In this document: in pieces, positions 25,001 through 39,100 of the stretch
Layout: each line of letters begins with the position of its first letter
Numbering within the stretch: the stretch's first letter is position 1
From: Wuchereria bancrofti
Taxonomy: Eukaryota; Nematoda; Chromadorea; Rhabditida; Onchocercidae
Assembly: GCA_005281725.1 (NCBI GenBank)
Contig: SSBO01000012.1
Span: forward strand, 5,893,177-5,957,176
DNA: 64,000 bases
Reading direction: 5' to 3'
The notes under the pieces: generated by a model
Seen by the model: the letters and a program-made list of their open reading frames with translations, nothing else
Database searches by the model: none
Told to the model about the DNA's origin: nothing
Made by a program: the position numbers and the translations under genes

Positions 25001-25484
25001 CATAACAAAAAACGATTATCACCATTTCACCATATTTCTTCTCACGTAATATAAAAAGACGCACTGCAATCAGTAATAAACAGCCATCACTCCCTAGCAG
25101 GCAAAATAGCACATAACCAGCCTTTATATACTTATTGCAAGTTATAAATGCAGTACTTAGAAAGTAGTAAGTTGTTACACGCTAAATAAATGCAAATCTT
25201 TGCTTAAACTACAGCAGAGCCAATCTCTTCAGTGGGTCCAGTTGCTAAAACTTCTGAATTATGATCTATTTTAGTCGATTAATCAAAGAAACATATTCTC
25301 ATCATTTTATCTCATGAACAATAACTACTTTTTCCTGGCAAAAATCTTATCGCTACTTTCCATTCTAAGTGGGAAGGGAAGTACTAGTACATTTAGCTAA
25401 AGGTGCTGCTGACACTGAAATGCAATCAGTTAGCTTTTAAAATAACAACGAAATTAACACAGAAGCAGTATCGACTAAACAAAA
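22020..25484. other. 3' flank of the nuclear receptor, no firm gene
   Basis: No gene I can assign. The one segment that looks coding is on the minus strand at 22424-22540: FIARMCSEYLMDLGRAVSYK then LEPHIIASDGIARFF and a stop. It is uninterrupted and balanced in composition, but I recognise no family and no flanking exons. The region up to the receptor stop at 25485 should include the receptor's 3' UTR. Confidence 0.5.
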
Positions 25485-28400
25485 TCAGTCATTTTTGCAA
25501 AACATATTAGCGAGCGACTGGGCGCCGGGCAACGAATCACTGCCAGTGGAACCATCAAAAACATTCATGACATCCATCGCCAAAATAAATGGCATGACAG
25601 TCTCGATTGATAAGCTGCCAATGAGACCTGAGAAAAACAGTTCAACTAGTACAGCTTGCTTGAACCACCGCATTGTTGGCAACAACAGCAATAAATGACT
25701 GTAACGTTCAATTGCATTGTACACCGTTGAAGCTGCTGCAGCTCCAGAAGTATTATCATTTTCTGAAGCACTATCCTCACAATTCGTAATGCTCAAAGAT
25801 AATATATATTCATAGAGTTCCTGTAACGCTTGTGCATGTATTGCCCTTACACTCGCGTCCGTTGAAGAACTGGGGAGATCTGCAAAACAAACGGTTCTTG
25901 CCACTCCATTATACTATCACTACAATTACCTAAAACTGTACAATTTTTCAATGCAAAATGTTTCATGATGGTAATACGTGCGTATTCGCAAATAAGTAAT
26001 ATCCTACTCTTTTGTTAAAATCTAATCATATATCACTTATTAACCGTTCCCTCTAGACTTAACAGAACGAGATGACCATTAAAACTAAATTACTCAAGAC
26101 AATTAGCAAACCGTTTGCTGTAAATGAGATTAATTTCAGATATGCAAATTCCATGGATGACAACTTTAGCTCCTCGAATCGTTGTACGAGCTTAAACAAA
26201 TAGCCAATCTGTTCATTCACTTCTTCAAACCGTTCCGTTTTTAGCTGACCTGCGAAAAACACTGATAACACGAAAATTTGAGATCTGTTATACTATAGGA
26301 ATCCATATTTATAAATGTACCTATTCGTGAGCAGGCGCTTAAATGAGTACTCATAGCAGCCAGCATGTTTGAAAGACAAAACTGATTTGAACACTGCATT
26401 AAGCCAAGTATGAAGAGATCACACCACTTTAATTTCATCAGCTGCTCAAGGCAGCCAGGACTGAAACATACGCAAAAAGTTAAACCGATGTAATAAGTAA
26501 CAGTCATTATACTGCGTAACATATCATTGGTTTATAATATGCTACCACTGCAGCATTCCCCTACTTCTTCAAAGATCCAGAATTTTCCAAAACGTCTGTC
26601 ATTACCAACCTTCTTGCTCGATCTCGTGTAAATTGGTTTAAATTAATCAAATTAAGCCGCAAAAAATGCTGCCGAGTAGTAAAAACTTGAGAGACTCAAA
26701 AAAATCACACAAAAAAATAAATTATATTGCAGGTCAATTAACATCACGATGCTGTGAAAACTGCCATAAAAAACCGAACTGAATATTTACCTATTACAGT
26801 TGAAAGTGATATATCTGATTGCACCGATATCAGTTAACAGAACTGGATATGGTGGAAAAACTTTTTACTAAGTACTCCTTTCGAAGGACAGTGATCCTCA
26901 CTTAACAGTTGCATTGAACAATTATACAGATCTTTTTATATTAATTTACAAACTAATTCCTTTCAAATCAGCTAACTAGAAAAAAAAAACGCTCATCGAA
27001 GTGTTACCGTGCAAATTTATTCATACAGGGATCAGTCACGGCGAAATTAACGTATCGTTAAGTGATGAACTCTGTTTTCAGAGTCTTAACGTCTGCCTAA
27101 ATCCAAAGACGTGTTATGTGATTAACAAAGTTGGGTTCTTACAGGAAAAAATGATTAGTAAGCAGAAGATAACAAAAAATATGGAATAAAAGTAGTTCGC
27201 ATGTGTAGCTCAACAACTCATGAAGCAAAAACAGCAAATCTAATACTTACTTGGAACTGATTGCTTTAAAGTTCTTCATCCAGTGGACAGACAGAAATAA
27301 AAGCCTGGAGGCCGTTTCACATATAAATTGTATATTTAATTCACTAGGCATTGGTTGTGGTACTGGTAATTCGAACTTTGCTCGCTATAAATTCAAATAA
27401 AAGGAAAAATCTTTGAAAAAAATCATTCTCTGGAATTTTCTTTAATTCCACAAGAAATTTGAAGGAGATAAAATCATTTAAATCAGTCAGTGCTACAACG
27501 CAGGAGCAAAAAGCTGAAATGACTACACATTTTTTATTAATGAATTTTGTTCCTTCTCAAATCTAGTGAACAATTCAACTTAAGAGAATTGCTTATTTCT
27601 AGATCGGTAGCGGGGATAGAAACTATAAAGAGCGATATTACAAATATGTTCATTACATCTGAGATTGTTTCGGAAAAGTAATGAAAATCACTTCAGAATT
27701 CAATAAGGAGCCATCTTCAAGTAATGAAGAACTTGCACCACTGGATGAAGGTGATGTTGACAGAGGCGCACCCAGAAAAGCCGCTACTGTAGTTTCATCA
27801 TCCTCTCTACCGAATTTATCCTGTGTAATAAATAGTAAATTACAGAACACCGATATACAAAAAAGGATGAAATAACAGAAATCTTCTAGTCAAGATAATA
27901 TGTTTGCTTGCCAATCAATTTCGAGTATTTTGGTAAGATAATCATAATAAGGAAGCAGAACCTCCTAAAGATGTAAAATGAATTCACCATAATATTGTAA
28001 AAACCCGTAACATCCGAATCTAGAAATTTTTATCTTTCCTAATAAATAATTCATAAAATGTACTCAAAATGAACCTCATTAATTATTGAAGACTGAGGTC
28101 TTGGACTAACTGAAGCAGGTTGGACTACAGATATTGGACTAGCTGGTGATATGTCAATTGTCTCTGAATTCTTCGTCTCATTCGGTTCTTGCTTTAGCTG
28201 TGAAATAAAAATGGTCAAAAATATGTCTGAAAAAAATCACAAAAAGTTCATAATCCAAATTCATTTTATTCATCTGAAATTGCATTACTAACACAAAATT
28301 TATGAAGATCACCTCTGTATTTGCCACTTCGTTTCTCACAATTGCCAGTAAGCCATTCATGAAAGCGCTTTCGTGCTTCACAATTGGAGGAGTCTGCAAA

Positions 28401-31400
28401 CAAGAATATATTCAACAATCTTAAATGTTGTATTATTAAACGATAAAATAAAAACACTACCACATCAAAAACCTCAATTTACTGATACCAAGTAAGTCTT
28501 TTGGACAAAGGAGAAATCAACCTTTAAAGCTTCAGGCCTAATCGAAGCAGATGATGTTGTCGCGACCATTGTTGGTGCTGCCTCGCTATTCGATGCTGAA
28601 CCAACAGGTCGTCTTTCCGCTTGAACCGCTTCAAAAACAGAACTGCTATTAAACCAATTTTAAGATATCAATAAACTGACATCTTATTGGTAGCAACATT
28701 CATTCAAATTGGTGGTTTCTTAAAACCCCCAGTCCCAGTTACCCGCCAAATAGCATGTTCAGAAGAGCTGTCTGATTATGCGATGAAACATGTCTTTTGA
28801 AGCCAGAACGATTCTAAGTCAGGGATAGCTATTTTTGATTTCTTAAAAAAGTTTACAGTGTTAGCCATAAAATTATTAGGCTATCTGCAGTCGAATCAAT
28901 CACTCATCAATTTAAAGTATTTTTTTTTCTTGAATCTTCTGATATCAATTACAATCATCAACAAATGAAAACTAACACTCGCTTCGCATTCCCATAGTAA
29001 GACATTTCCGCAAACGACAATATTGGCATCGATTACGATGAAACTTCGTCACAGGACAATCCTTTGTTCCGCGACACACATATCCTATCTGAAATTACTT
29101 AACTTCAAGTTTAAAAGCAGAAAGCGATGATTCTTAATGGTGAATGCATATGGGATATTCCAGCGGAGCAAGCAAAGTACAAAATGCCAAATTACAACAA
29201 TTATTTTAACTAATATGCATCGAGCCACGCTAATAGAAGGTGTAACGTAAACGGATTCTTTTAATCCATAACTGGTTGCGTGGAAATTTAATTCTAAAGA
29301 TATAGATATCTATAGATACTCCACAAACTTTGTTTTCAGTTTCAAACTTCCAAAATAAACGCAAAAGTTCACAAGATAAATTTATTCAAAATAAACGCAA
29401 AAGTTCACAAAATTGGATGTCAATTTATTTTGCAAAGAAAGAAAAAAGTTTTATAGCCTTCCAGAATACTAATCAAATCAGAGATAAATCGATCAAGTGA
29501 TCAAATTTGATTCAAGAAATATTAAGGCTTATTACAAAATGTGCAACAAAGTACCTGCTTTCTGATACTGCGTTTGAAAAATCCTTTACATCCTTCACAA
29601 CTCACAGCACCATAATGTCTTCCAGATGCCTTGTCGCCACATACGACACACAATTCGACACACATATCCCGAACTGCTGTTGATGCATTCGACGTGCAAT
29701 GAGGTGACGATGCACTGCCGCCACGCGATACACTACCTGCAGCCGACGAATGATGAACTGATGCTGCGGCTGCCATCAGCTGAAACATTTAATTTCGTAT
29801 TTCGTATAGATTTTCAAAGAAATCCTGGAACAGTTCTAAATTGCACGTTCTTCTCGGAACATCGGATACCTATGTGTGTTAGCGCAGTATGTGACCCCAA
29901 CTCATCGAAAGATTGATTGTAAGGTTAGGCAGCCGACATAAGCAACTACAACTGACAAACTATTGACAGCCCTGTTGGCAAAGTGACTGAGGCTACTTTA
30001 TCGATTCAATTTTGCATGCTTTATTCACATAAAGTCCGACGAAAGGTCAACCAAGATCGATAATCGGCTGTCAACAACAACCCGCTCCCTCCCCCTCCTC
30101 TCACGATGCGCCTACCATGCAGGGATACTGGAAGCAAAGGGAGAGAGTTGTTACACACAACTGGTTATTGAAATACGTTCTATTTGACAGGAAGCATTAA
30201 CTGTACAACAACGACAGCAGCAGCAACAGTAGTAGTAGTAGTAGCACACTGTCAACCGCTTCCCTTTAGCAACAGTCTCATTTTAAGATCGTAACTAATA
30301 TTAGGAGCAAAGGGTGAGTAGCTAATTACTGGATATTTGCTGTTACTATTCAGCAAGGTATTGCAATAAGTTAAGGACATAGAACAAGCTCTTCAGTTGC
30401 TTTTGCTCAGAGAGGGTGTCATGATGACAGTAACGGTGATACTGGTCTCCGCACTCGATATAACCTTAACCATATCTGCAAGAATCTGTCAACTAAACTA
30501 CCATGTGGAAAAGAGCGAATAACTGCCAGGAGATATGTTCCAAGCCACCCCGATTCTCGATTCTTCCGCCTAACTTCTATAAATGCTATTAACACCATCT
30601 TCATCAATACATTATAACTTCACTCTCAGTCGTTAAATGTAAAGCTGAGATTGAGAATTGTATCAAAGGAGAGAAAGGCGCTAATGACCAGTCAATATAC
30701 CAGTAACTGCTGCTTGTGCACTGCTTATTGCTAGAAACGTAGATCTGCGGACCGATACAGCTTTCGTAGCTTCACTGGCCCTCGAACCAACAGAAACATC
30801 GTCGATACTTGACGTGATGATACCGTTACTCAGACGCATCCTGGCTGTTTTTGCCTCAGCAGATTTTAAAAGCACTGCGTGCACAGGATGTATTCTTATC
30901 CCATGCACGCAGTAACTTCAAAATATGGTATGGAACTGGCGAGTGGATCAAAATGACTCACTAGCGATTCATCGTTCTGGAAGACTCAAACTTCGAAAAT
31001 CCAACAATTTACTGCTTCTCTTTTTTCAAATTTTATATTACCCTCAATTTTTTATATTATAATTCGTTAATCTCGATTTTAGAATCAAACTGGGAAAACA
31101 TGTGGAAAATTAATACGTTTGCTCATTTGTTGCTTTCAGACTCGGACTTCGAAATGGCTACTAATATAGTTGATCAACCTATCTATAAGTCATATCTTTC
31201 GTTGATCTTAATAAGGGAAACGATAGCAATAAGCACCCTTGCCTTTTTAATTCATTTCTTAATTTGGAGCTAAAAATTACATAGTGAGGAACAGTTAAAC
31301 AAAGTAATGGATCCAAACTAAGCCTTTTTTTCTAAATTCTTTGAAGAAGCATTCAAAATCCTGCCCATCATTTACATACACTCCATTCATGCTGTACTAT

Positions 31401-34400
31401 CCCTATCAACAATTACGTATGGGAACTTTTTTTGCTTCCATAGTAAAACATCCAATGAGACTGTTCCGCTCTCTTCACATTTCTATACCATCCAGGTCAA
31501 AACTAGAGCAGGCTGAGGTCTCTTTACTAGAATCAAATCTATTAGAGTGATAAAGAGCGTCATTATCAATTATAATGCCTTTCTTCGTGTATGCCAAATT
31601 TAGCACTGGAAATATGAAAGAATTATACCAAAAAACGCTTTTATTAAAGCAAAGTATATTCACCAATTAAACCTAAACTTGGGAACTTACTAAATAATTC
31701 ATCAAGGTGGCTCGCACTATTCGTAATAAAAGCACAGACAGATATGTCGATATAATAATGTGAAAGCAGGGAAAACAATAGTTATCAGAAGTTAGTGTAG
31801 GTACAGGGGACGGTAGGAAAGATTCGAGGGACAGCTGACAGAGTTCAGCAGCTGTCTTCGACCTCAAATGTATAAAAATCATCAGCGATGGTGCCCCAAC
31901 GACCTCGCACAGTCGGTGGGGCCATTTGAAATTGAGGTCTATGACCCCGTGCATCTATTCAATATATTTTGCATAACCTTTCAGTGAATCTATTTCCATT
32001 AGGAAGTTACCCCGTCGAAGCCCAAAGCCACCATCCTGACAAAGCGCTTAATAGAGCTGCTCTAATGTGTTCGGGGAAACGAGGAGGTCAACTTCAGATA
32101 AAATGAATAATGCACAATCTCAAAGTACATGTTCCAAGCAAGCAAACCATGCAGCAAATGATGCTTTGTTTCCTTACGCTCAAATATTGATCAACCAAAC
32201 GCAATAGGCAGGAATGAATACACTGTCATCTATGTGGATTGTTTATTAAGCGACACGGAAGTAAAGTGCAGTTCGTGCTAGAGGTCATGACCCCGGAAAG
32301 GAGTTCAGCAATTTACTCGAAATTTGTCATCACATCTGTCCAGAGCTGCGCAGACCTGGTGCATAATGCAAATCACCTTTCATACAATTCCTCTTTTTAT
32401 TTCCTTACCCAAATGACGTGAAAAGCAAACTATTTTTTTAAAAACAAACTATGTAGTAATTAAAAATGCTGGGAAACAATGAGTAGGATGAATGACGTAA
32501 GCGAAAGTTGATCTGTCAGAGGACACGTCGAAGACACGTACTCTGAAACTTCTCGTTAACAACAACCAACACTACCAATACTACTACATGCAGAAATGGC
32601 AGTGCGAAAGAAAAATGAGGCTGCATGGCGGTAACAGCAGCAACAACAACAGCAACAACAGCAGCAGCAGCAACCGCTGCAACAACCAGCCGTCCTAGTC
32701 ATCATCAGTCATCTGTCCACAGGGGTGAAATAGTGAATTGCATACGAAGGCCGCTGGCCGTTAATTCCTCTTTCCTCTGCGCTCTACCCCTATTCTATAA
32801 CTTCCTCTCCCCTCCTACTCTCATTTGAAGTTTGAAGTTCCTGCCTGGCTTGTCGCCCAGCGGGTGAAGGGTGATGGGTCTGCAGGCTGCATTAACCTGC
32901 ATGTTGTGATTATGAGAATACTTACGGAAAAACTTCAAATTCAACGTATTAAGCCTACCTGACTGCGTGTTAAATCATACTTTGAGGTACATAGACCTTT
33001 GCCTTCAGTCAAAGGCCACTTGCAAGGCAACACAATTCACTTTTTCAAACCAACTGGAAACATACTAACGCATGAACAGTATGAGACCTTCGTACAACTT
33101 AAGCGACTTGTTCACAGTTATAGTTTATGAGATACCGCAAATTGTGTTGCCAGACAGGCGCAACTGCAACTCATCATTCAATTTTGCTAGTATTCATATT
33201 CACTTGTTTATCCACATATTTCTTCAGATCATAACTCTTGAACTTCATCTAGGCTGGTCCAGCTTCAGATGATTTCAACTGACTTTGGTTCATTTTTTTT
33301 CCATTCGGCGTAAATTCATTACCTGGCTTTGCCCTTACCTTCTACATGAGTAATCAGTAATCCACACTATATCGAGTTAAAATGTAAATATGTTTGCTTA
33401 AGTAATGATCATCGAAAATGCTCACAAATATATCAACTCTAACAGGTATATTAACCAAACTGTATATACCCTTCCAAACCAATAACTCTCTCACATCAAT
33501 CAGCACCATTAGTTTGAAATTTGCTTATCTATCTCCAGTAATTTCATCATTTACTATAAGACAATCATTTAACTACTTCAGTGTCATTTTCTAGACTCAA
33601 TATCCATTACTTTGTTCTTGTTTGCAGTACTTCGAAGTTAATTAGCTAGAAATTGTATTAAACTCCAGTCCGCTAGCGACTTTGATATAATTTCAAAACA
33701 CTGCGATCTGCAACTCCCTTTCGATTTCTCGCAGTTTTTTTTGAGACTTCACATGAGGGAGCAGGGTGAGCTTAAAGCGAAGAAGTAATTATCCTGGAAA
33801 AGAAGACAAAAGATTCTAACAACCTTCCTAATCTAAATCAACACTTTTCAACGTGCGAAATACTATAAAACCAAGATATCAAATGGTCCGCTCCATCAGG
33901 AACCATGTAGATGGATATTGAAGGAAGGCAAAAATCGTGATGCAGCTTGCGAAATAATAAGCTTCATTACAATAACGGGTGTACCAGTACTCAGTTGCAG
34001 TTCGAAAGGAAAGGGAAGTTGTGAGAAACTATGAAATCATCAAAGAATGTTGTGTTGTTGGAAACGAGAGATAGAGAGTTTTTGAACTGATCAAACTGTT
34101 CCATCAGGTTTCATTTGATTTGGAGGAACCTAGATCTTCGACAAATTTTATTTGCTCCAATTTTATAGATAAGCTATTTTTATGCAGGAATATCACGGGC
34201 AATGACTGTTGAAAATTTCACTTAATGTTCTGGTGCAATGGAACTTAGTTTCTAATTTTTCGAATACTTCTCTTTTTTAATAACTTTTCTCCATGTATAA
34301 TCTTCATTGTTCTGAAATCATTCTTTCTGTCTCTGTTCCAGATCCAGTGAGATATTTTTCGTACGAAAGTTTGTAAAATTTTCTTACGATGACAAAATGA

Positions 34401-35859
34401 TTTGGTACCAAAAAAAAGATATTTAACATAAAACAGATTAAAATTAGTTAATAAACCATTTCCTACTTGGACTGACCGCTACTTTTTTCTGTAGTTCCTC
34501 CGAAACATTCTTTTTTGTTTGGAAAATTTAACATGCTTGAAAAAAAAAAACCGCACAGTCACTAGAGTAGGGAAATAAATAACAAATACTCCATTTGATA
34601 ATCCTCATCATCCAAGTTTTCTTTTAATCACAAACTTATCAGAAGACAAAGTTCGTGATCTTTCATCAATGAAAGTACTTACTTATTAGGTTTCTTCCTT
34701 CTCTTTCTCCCTCTCTCCGACTAATGTGCAAGAAAACCGAGTAAGCAAACACTATGATGTCGCAACTACGGTGTAACTTTTTCAGATAATTAATTCCGTT
34801 TAACAGGAAAAAGGAACTATTCATCTTTCCAATGTTTTTGAAATAAGTGCAGTGAAAAAAAGAACCTGATTGCTGTGTAGTGCGGACAATTGATGCAACA
34901 TTGCTGGTACCATTTGGCCATCTCTGTCATTGCAACGATTAAGATGCATTAAGGAATTTTGTGCAGTAGCTGCCTAAATCATATGCACTTCAATAAATAT
35001 GCAAGTTCTAGAACCTTTTATCAATCAGCATTCTAAAAATTTTGTTTGCGTGAATGATTATAATAGAATTCTGATTTCCTAAAGATTCAATTGCTGAATT
35101 GTCCCTGTTTGGAACGCCTAATTTTTATAACCAAACATTCAGAAGATTTTTTTGGCTCGCTTCAAACTTTCAGAAATATTACTTTTTTGAATATTTTCTA
35201 AGTTTAAGATGATCATAGATAACTACTGCAACTCCTTGCTGTTAACATTCATTTCTTTAAAATATAGTTAATATGGATTGAAAATTAAAACTCGTTAAAT
35301 AAAAGTGATTTCTACTGTCTCACAATGCAATTGTTACATGTTGTTGGAGATCAGTTCGAAGAGTTCCATATTAAAAAAGAAAAAAAGATTATTATCAAAA
35401 AATAAACCTGCATTACTGAAAGAAGAGTATTTGGAGCACTAAGCAAGCCAATTTGTGCAGCCATCATTGCAGGGGTTAATAGTGGATTGAAAGAAGTGAT
35501 TGGTATACCTGGAGGTTGCAGTTGATCTGGGTTACTAGTTGTTCTCGCACTAAATGCACTCAGTATCGGTATTGCACCGTCACTCTGAAATACTGTTGCA
35601 CTCGGATGTGGTTAGCTATGGATGAAATATAATCAGCAATAAAATTCATATATTATTAGTATGAAAGAATGATACTCCGATCTACACTATTTTACAGCTT
35701 AATAACCTTTTGATAGGGTCTGAGTAAACCAGTGGAAGCGACAGTATCTTCGTGACGGTGATGCTTCGTGATTTCAGAGCTTTGTGATGGTGATGATGTT
35801 GCTGGTGAAGGTAAAGATTCTGTGTTTGATGAATTCACTGCCGAGATTCCGCCAAGCGT
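25485..35859 (-). CDS. nhr-41: NR2C (TR2/TR4, NHR-41-like) orphan nuclear receptor
   Basis: Thirteen exons (minus): 35859-35707, 35584-35408, 34973-34866, 29779-29555, 29088-28979, 28642-28522, 28393-28313, 28197-28075, 27820-27692, 27384-27251, 26460-26321, 26249-26112, 25879-25485, all with GT/AG ends and matching phases. From the ATG at 29776 the product is 530 residues; the three distal exons add 146 Ser/Gln-rich residues, with the start still further upstream. DNA-binding domain: zinc cysteines 43, 46, 60, 63 and 79, 85, 95, 98 (numbered from that ATG); P-box [26 protein letters not shown] is nearly the TR2/TR4 consensus. Hinge 111-262 is Ser/Pro/Glu-rich. Ligand domain from 263: [65 protein letters not shown]2/TR4 bind AGGTCA direct repeats. 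No breaks seen. The distal exons are inferred from phase and composition only. Confidence 0.93.
29774..29785 (-). promoter_or_regulatory. Acceptor three bases before an in-frame ATG
   Basis: On the minus strand the DNA-binding-domain exon follows ATGTTTCAG with CTGATGGCAGCC, so the acceptor is only 3 nt from an ATG in frame with the receptor. Nematode spliced-leader acceptors commonly lie this close to a start. It could serve both as a cis acceptor for the long form and as a trans-splice site for a short form starting at 29776. No experimental support is visible. Confidence 0.4.
30207..30246. repeat. CAG/TAG triplet microsatellite
   Basis: Runs of CAG/CAA followed by about six TAG triplets in the long receptor intron. 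No coding frame. Confidence 0.8.
32633..32690. repeat. CAG/CAA triplet repeat
   Basis: Interrupted (CAG/CAA)n tract that would encode glutamines in one plus-strand frame, alanine/threonine in another. It lies within the receptor intron with no splice context, so it is treated as a microsatellite. Confidence 0.8.
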
Positions 35860-36071
35860 CTGAAATCCTCTTTTTTCTGAATATTTCTGAATAAAATTCT
35901 TCAAAAAAGGTACACAATGTCGTATAAAAATGTTGTTCGTTTTATGCTGAATATCCGTTTTCCTTTTTCATTTGTTCATTTGCTATACACGGGTTTTGTT
36001 AATTGAATATTAGTTTAGGCAGTGCTTTTTCTTATAAATACGAATTTCAGGATAATAAAAAGAACTCTAAC

Positions 36072-36135
36072 CAAGACGTCCATATAATCTGGCACCTTCA
36101 ACAGCCTATTGGGCGTCCAGGAGCAATTAGGAACT
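36072..36135 (-). CDS. nhr-41: Candidate further upstream exon of the nuclear receptor
   Basis: A 64-nt minus-strand segment between a GATACAG acceptor and a GTTAGA donor reads VPNCSWTPNRLLKVPDYMDV plus L, and ends in phase 0, as the next exon (35859-35707) requires. It would need two bases from a preceding exon that I cannot find; alternatively the internal ATG (YMDVL) is a start. Short and unsupported by homology. Confidence 0.3.
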
Positions 36136-39100
36136 CTGTATCTCTTTTACCCACAAAAGTAAAACAAATTCATTAATTTCATCACTTAACAACATTCTAA
36201 AGCATTTTTCGTAACGCGAATTCACTAGAATGACTATTCAATATGTATTTACAGCTACAGAATAGGCTATAATATCACAGTCAGTGCTATGTGTCCAGAA
36301 GTAATTAATAATATTGTCACGTTGCAGATGCAAGTGGATAGCCCTTTTTTAATGTTCATATAGTCTTAACCACATCGGACACAACCACCAGTTTTCTCTA
36401 AATCTCTATATCGTTAACAACAGTCCTAATGCCACTACTCGAATACATTTTCCTATTTCTACCTCCCTGAGGAGTTCTACCTTTTGTTACTAGTCACATA
36501 TGAGATTTCAATTTTCTCGAAAGTAACAACATCCCTGAAATAATGAAGGACATGAAATCAGGGAAAAAATTTCTAATTTCGAATATTTACTCTGAAATTG
36601 TATTTATTATCAAGTTGAAAAATCCTATTAATTGTAAAAAACAAAATACATGAAATAGCTTTTCATTAAACTTTCCATTTTCAAATAATGATGACAATTA
36701 GCATTTTTGTCGAAAATATAGTTCAAGCTATCTCACTCAATAGCATAAGATTTCAGATGATATTTGATCAGTTGTCACCTAATCATGTTAATGAGCATAT
36801 TTGACTTCTTAAGGAATAGGTTGGAGAAGATTTAAATAGAAGTGCCACTGATCCATGCATTCAGTGAAACAGCTTGAAATTGTAATAATGAATATTTTAA
36901 GCCCTTAGGGACAAATTAGGAAAAGGGAGGGGAAAAGGTTTTTAAAAAGATTCACCAACTTTCCAACATTAAATGTTTAGGAAAATAAATTTAATGAAAT
37001 GATTTCAGCAAAACAAAAAAATTGAAATAAGCAAATTTCAGAATAGTTAATTTGTGGTGCAGCTCTAGTGTCATCGACGGTGTCAGTGAGTAATGGAAGA
37101 GGGCACAGGACAGGGATAGCTTGACCCTTGACCGCACACTCACACTCCCTTAGTACCGCTCGTACCAGTCACCCGATTCACCCCACTCGACAAACACGAC
37201 TCATTTCGCTCCTTATGCTTTCACTCCTTTCCTCCATAAGTGTATGCTTAGGGTGCATATAAATATATACATATATATCCCTAGTACATGTCACTCTTCT
37301 ACAACGTTTTCTTCAGTGAACTTTCATAAGGTTGGACAGGAAAAATGAGTCGTAAAGTTAATAACAGTTATAAGTTAAATTTGCAAAATACGGTGAACTG
37401 AAGTTCATAGAAGAATATAATGAAGAGCAGAAAACAGAGTTGAATCTAGCATTTTAAAACCTAGCCTATCATTTTTAGATATCGCTCATCTTCAAGATGG
37501 CTAAAAGTAAACAGTGTAAGGCAGTGAGCAGAAGATATCTGACAAGAATGGTGGTCGAACAAAAGTGTGTGCTGATATGATCTTTTACTGGAAAGGTCAA
37601 GTCCGTCCAATAACCTTGCTGTCATGAATGATGAAGATAGATAAAAGAGGTCGTGAACTCAGAGGTCATAGATCGGGTGCACTGTGCTACAGTCACCTTG
37701 TGCATATTTGTTAGTTTTAATACGTTGTTGCTGCTTAGACACAGTAATGGTGCACTAAACAGTTCTGTTTGTTAGTTGTGCGCTACATGAGAAGGGTATG
37801 CTGAAGGGAAAAGGAGACAGTTGCTACATATCACTCAAGTGCGTGATGATTGTGTCACAAAATGTTCTGGCATCTTGTTCATCCCATTTCGACAATGTTA
37901 TTACTAGTTAAAAGATTCTTAGGACGAAATAACATATGAAATAAATCAGTTAATGAAACACTGGAGGTGAAGAAATGAATATTGTATAGAGCTGAAGAAA
38001 TGAACATTGCGATATGTAGCAAAGGTCACGAAACATTTTTCTCACCAAATATGGCAAAAATCAACGTAAAAGAATAATAAAAGAAGAGGACCGACAGTAT
38101 GTTCTGTCTGCTTTTCATCTCAAATATCGATAAACACATGTTTGCTTTCTTGAGCTGATTTATTTCGCATTGCGATGTACTTTTGTTCTTCCATAAATGC
38201 AGTCCCAAAACAGCTTGAAATGAAATTAAGAAAATTGAGTATTAATTAAAAAGAATACCGGAATCGGTTGAAGATAAGGAGAAAACTTGCTTAATCCGCT
38301 AACCTACCATTGTTTAATTTCTATCCTCAGCATTTTTTTCTATTTCGTAAAAGGAACAGCAATTCACATCCTCATCCATAATCCTTCGATACTCCTTCCA
38401 ACTTTTAGCCTTTTTATTTTATTTAATAATTTCTAAAACCGTTTTAACAAAATTCAAATAGATGTGGATCATGATGTGATTTTGTAGTGAAATTGTGGTA
38501 TAAGTCAAATAAAGCACAAAAAGTAAGAACCCTCAACCATACGCAGTAAACATTATCTTCAAATATCCATGCGCCTATGATATTATGAAATTAACCGGTT
38601 GGCTGTCATTTTGATAAATCTGCCCTGCATTGTTCTTAATATCGCAAGAGAAGGATCATCCAGTCTGTTTTCAAAACAGGGAAATTGTTTGCAAAAGGTG
38701 AACAACAGTACACAATCTTCCAAGCTTCAGTTCCCTGAGATTCTTGACAACCATAGTTCCCTGACATCAGATGGTGACATTAGTAGAATCATACAGCAAA
38801 AGCGAATTTAAAAAAAGCATGAAGTCGGTGATTTTTACTCATGGTTATTGTTATCCACTTTTGAAAAACAATCTGATATGCAATAATATCCGGCATGAAG
38901 AAAGTAGAGTAACTAGAGTGAGTTGCTGAGTTGTCTGGGTGGCAAATAGAACAATCAAATAGAAGGTCAAGAAAGTTGAAATGAAGCACTTGATAAGAGT
39001 GCTTTCAGAAAGGCTTTGTGGGGAAGTTTGAACTGTAAATGTACGAAAGAATGCTCGAAAAAGGACCAAACAGAATGCAGCGCTTTCTCTCGTTGATTAG

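Larger units (their letters stand above)
29780..34865. other. Long receptor intron, no separate gene seen
   Basis: About 5.1 kb between the N-terminal and DNA-binding-domain exons. A minus-strand frame at 30701-30908 begins with ATG and ends at a GTATAT donor, but its phase would read the next exon out of frame into a stop, so I do not include it. Two triplet repeats lie here. Nothing else is supported. Confidence 0.5.

Noticed and set aside
29626..29916. Plus-strand frame over the DNA-binding-domain exon
   Set aside because: Shadow of the minus-strand nuclear receptor exon.
30681..30908. ATG-initiated minus-strand frame with a GTATAT donor, as alternative first exon of the receptor
   Set aside because: Its 208-nt length would splice to 29779 in the wrong phase and reach a TAG within 16 codons.
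32625..32828. Poly-Gln/Ala-Thr protein
   Set aside because: Triplet repeat without splice or start support inside the receptor intron.
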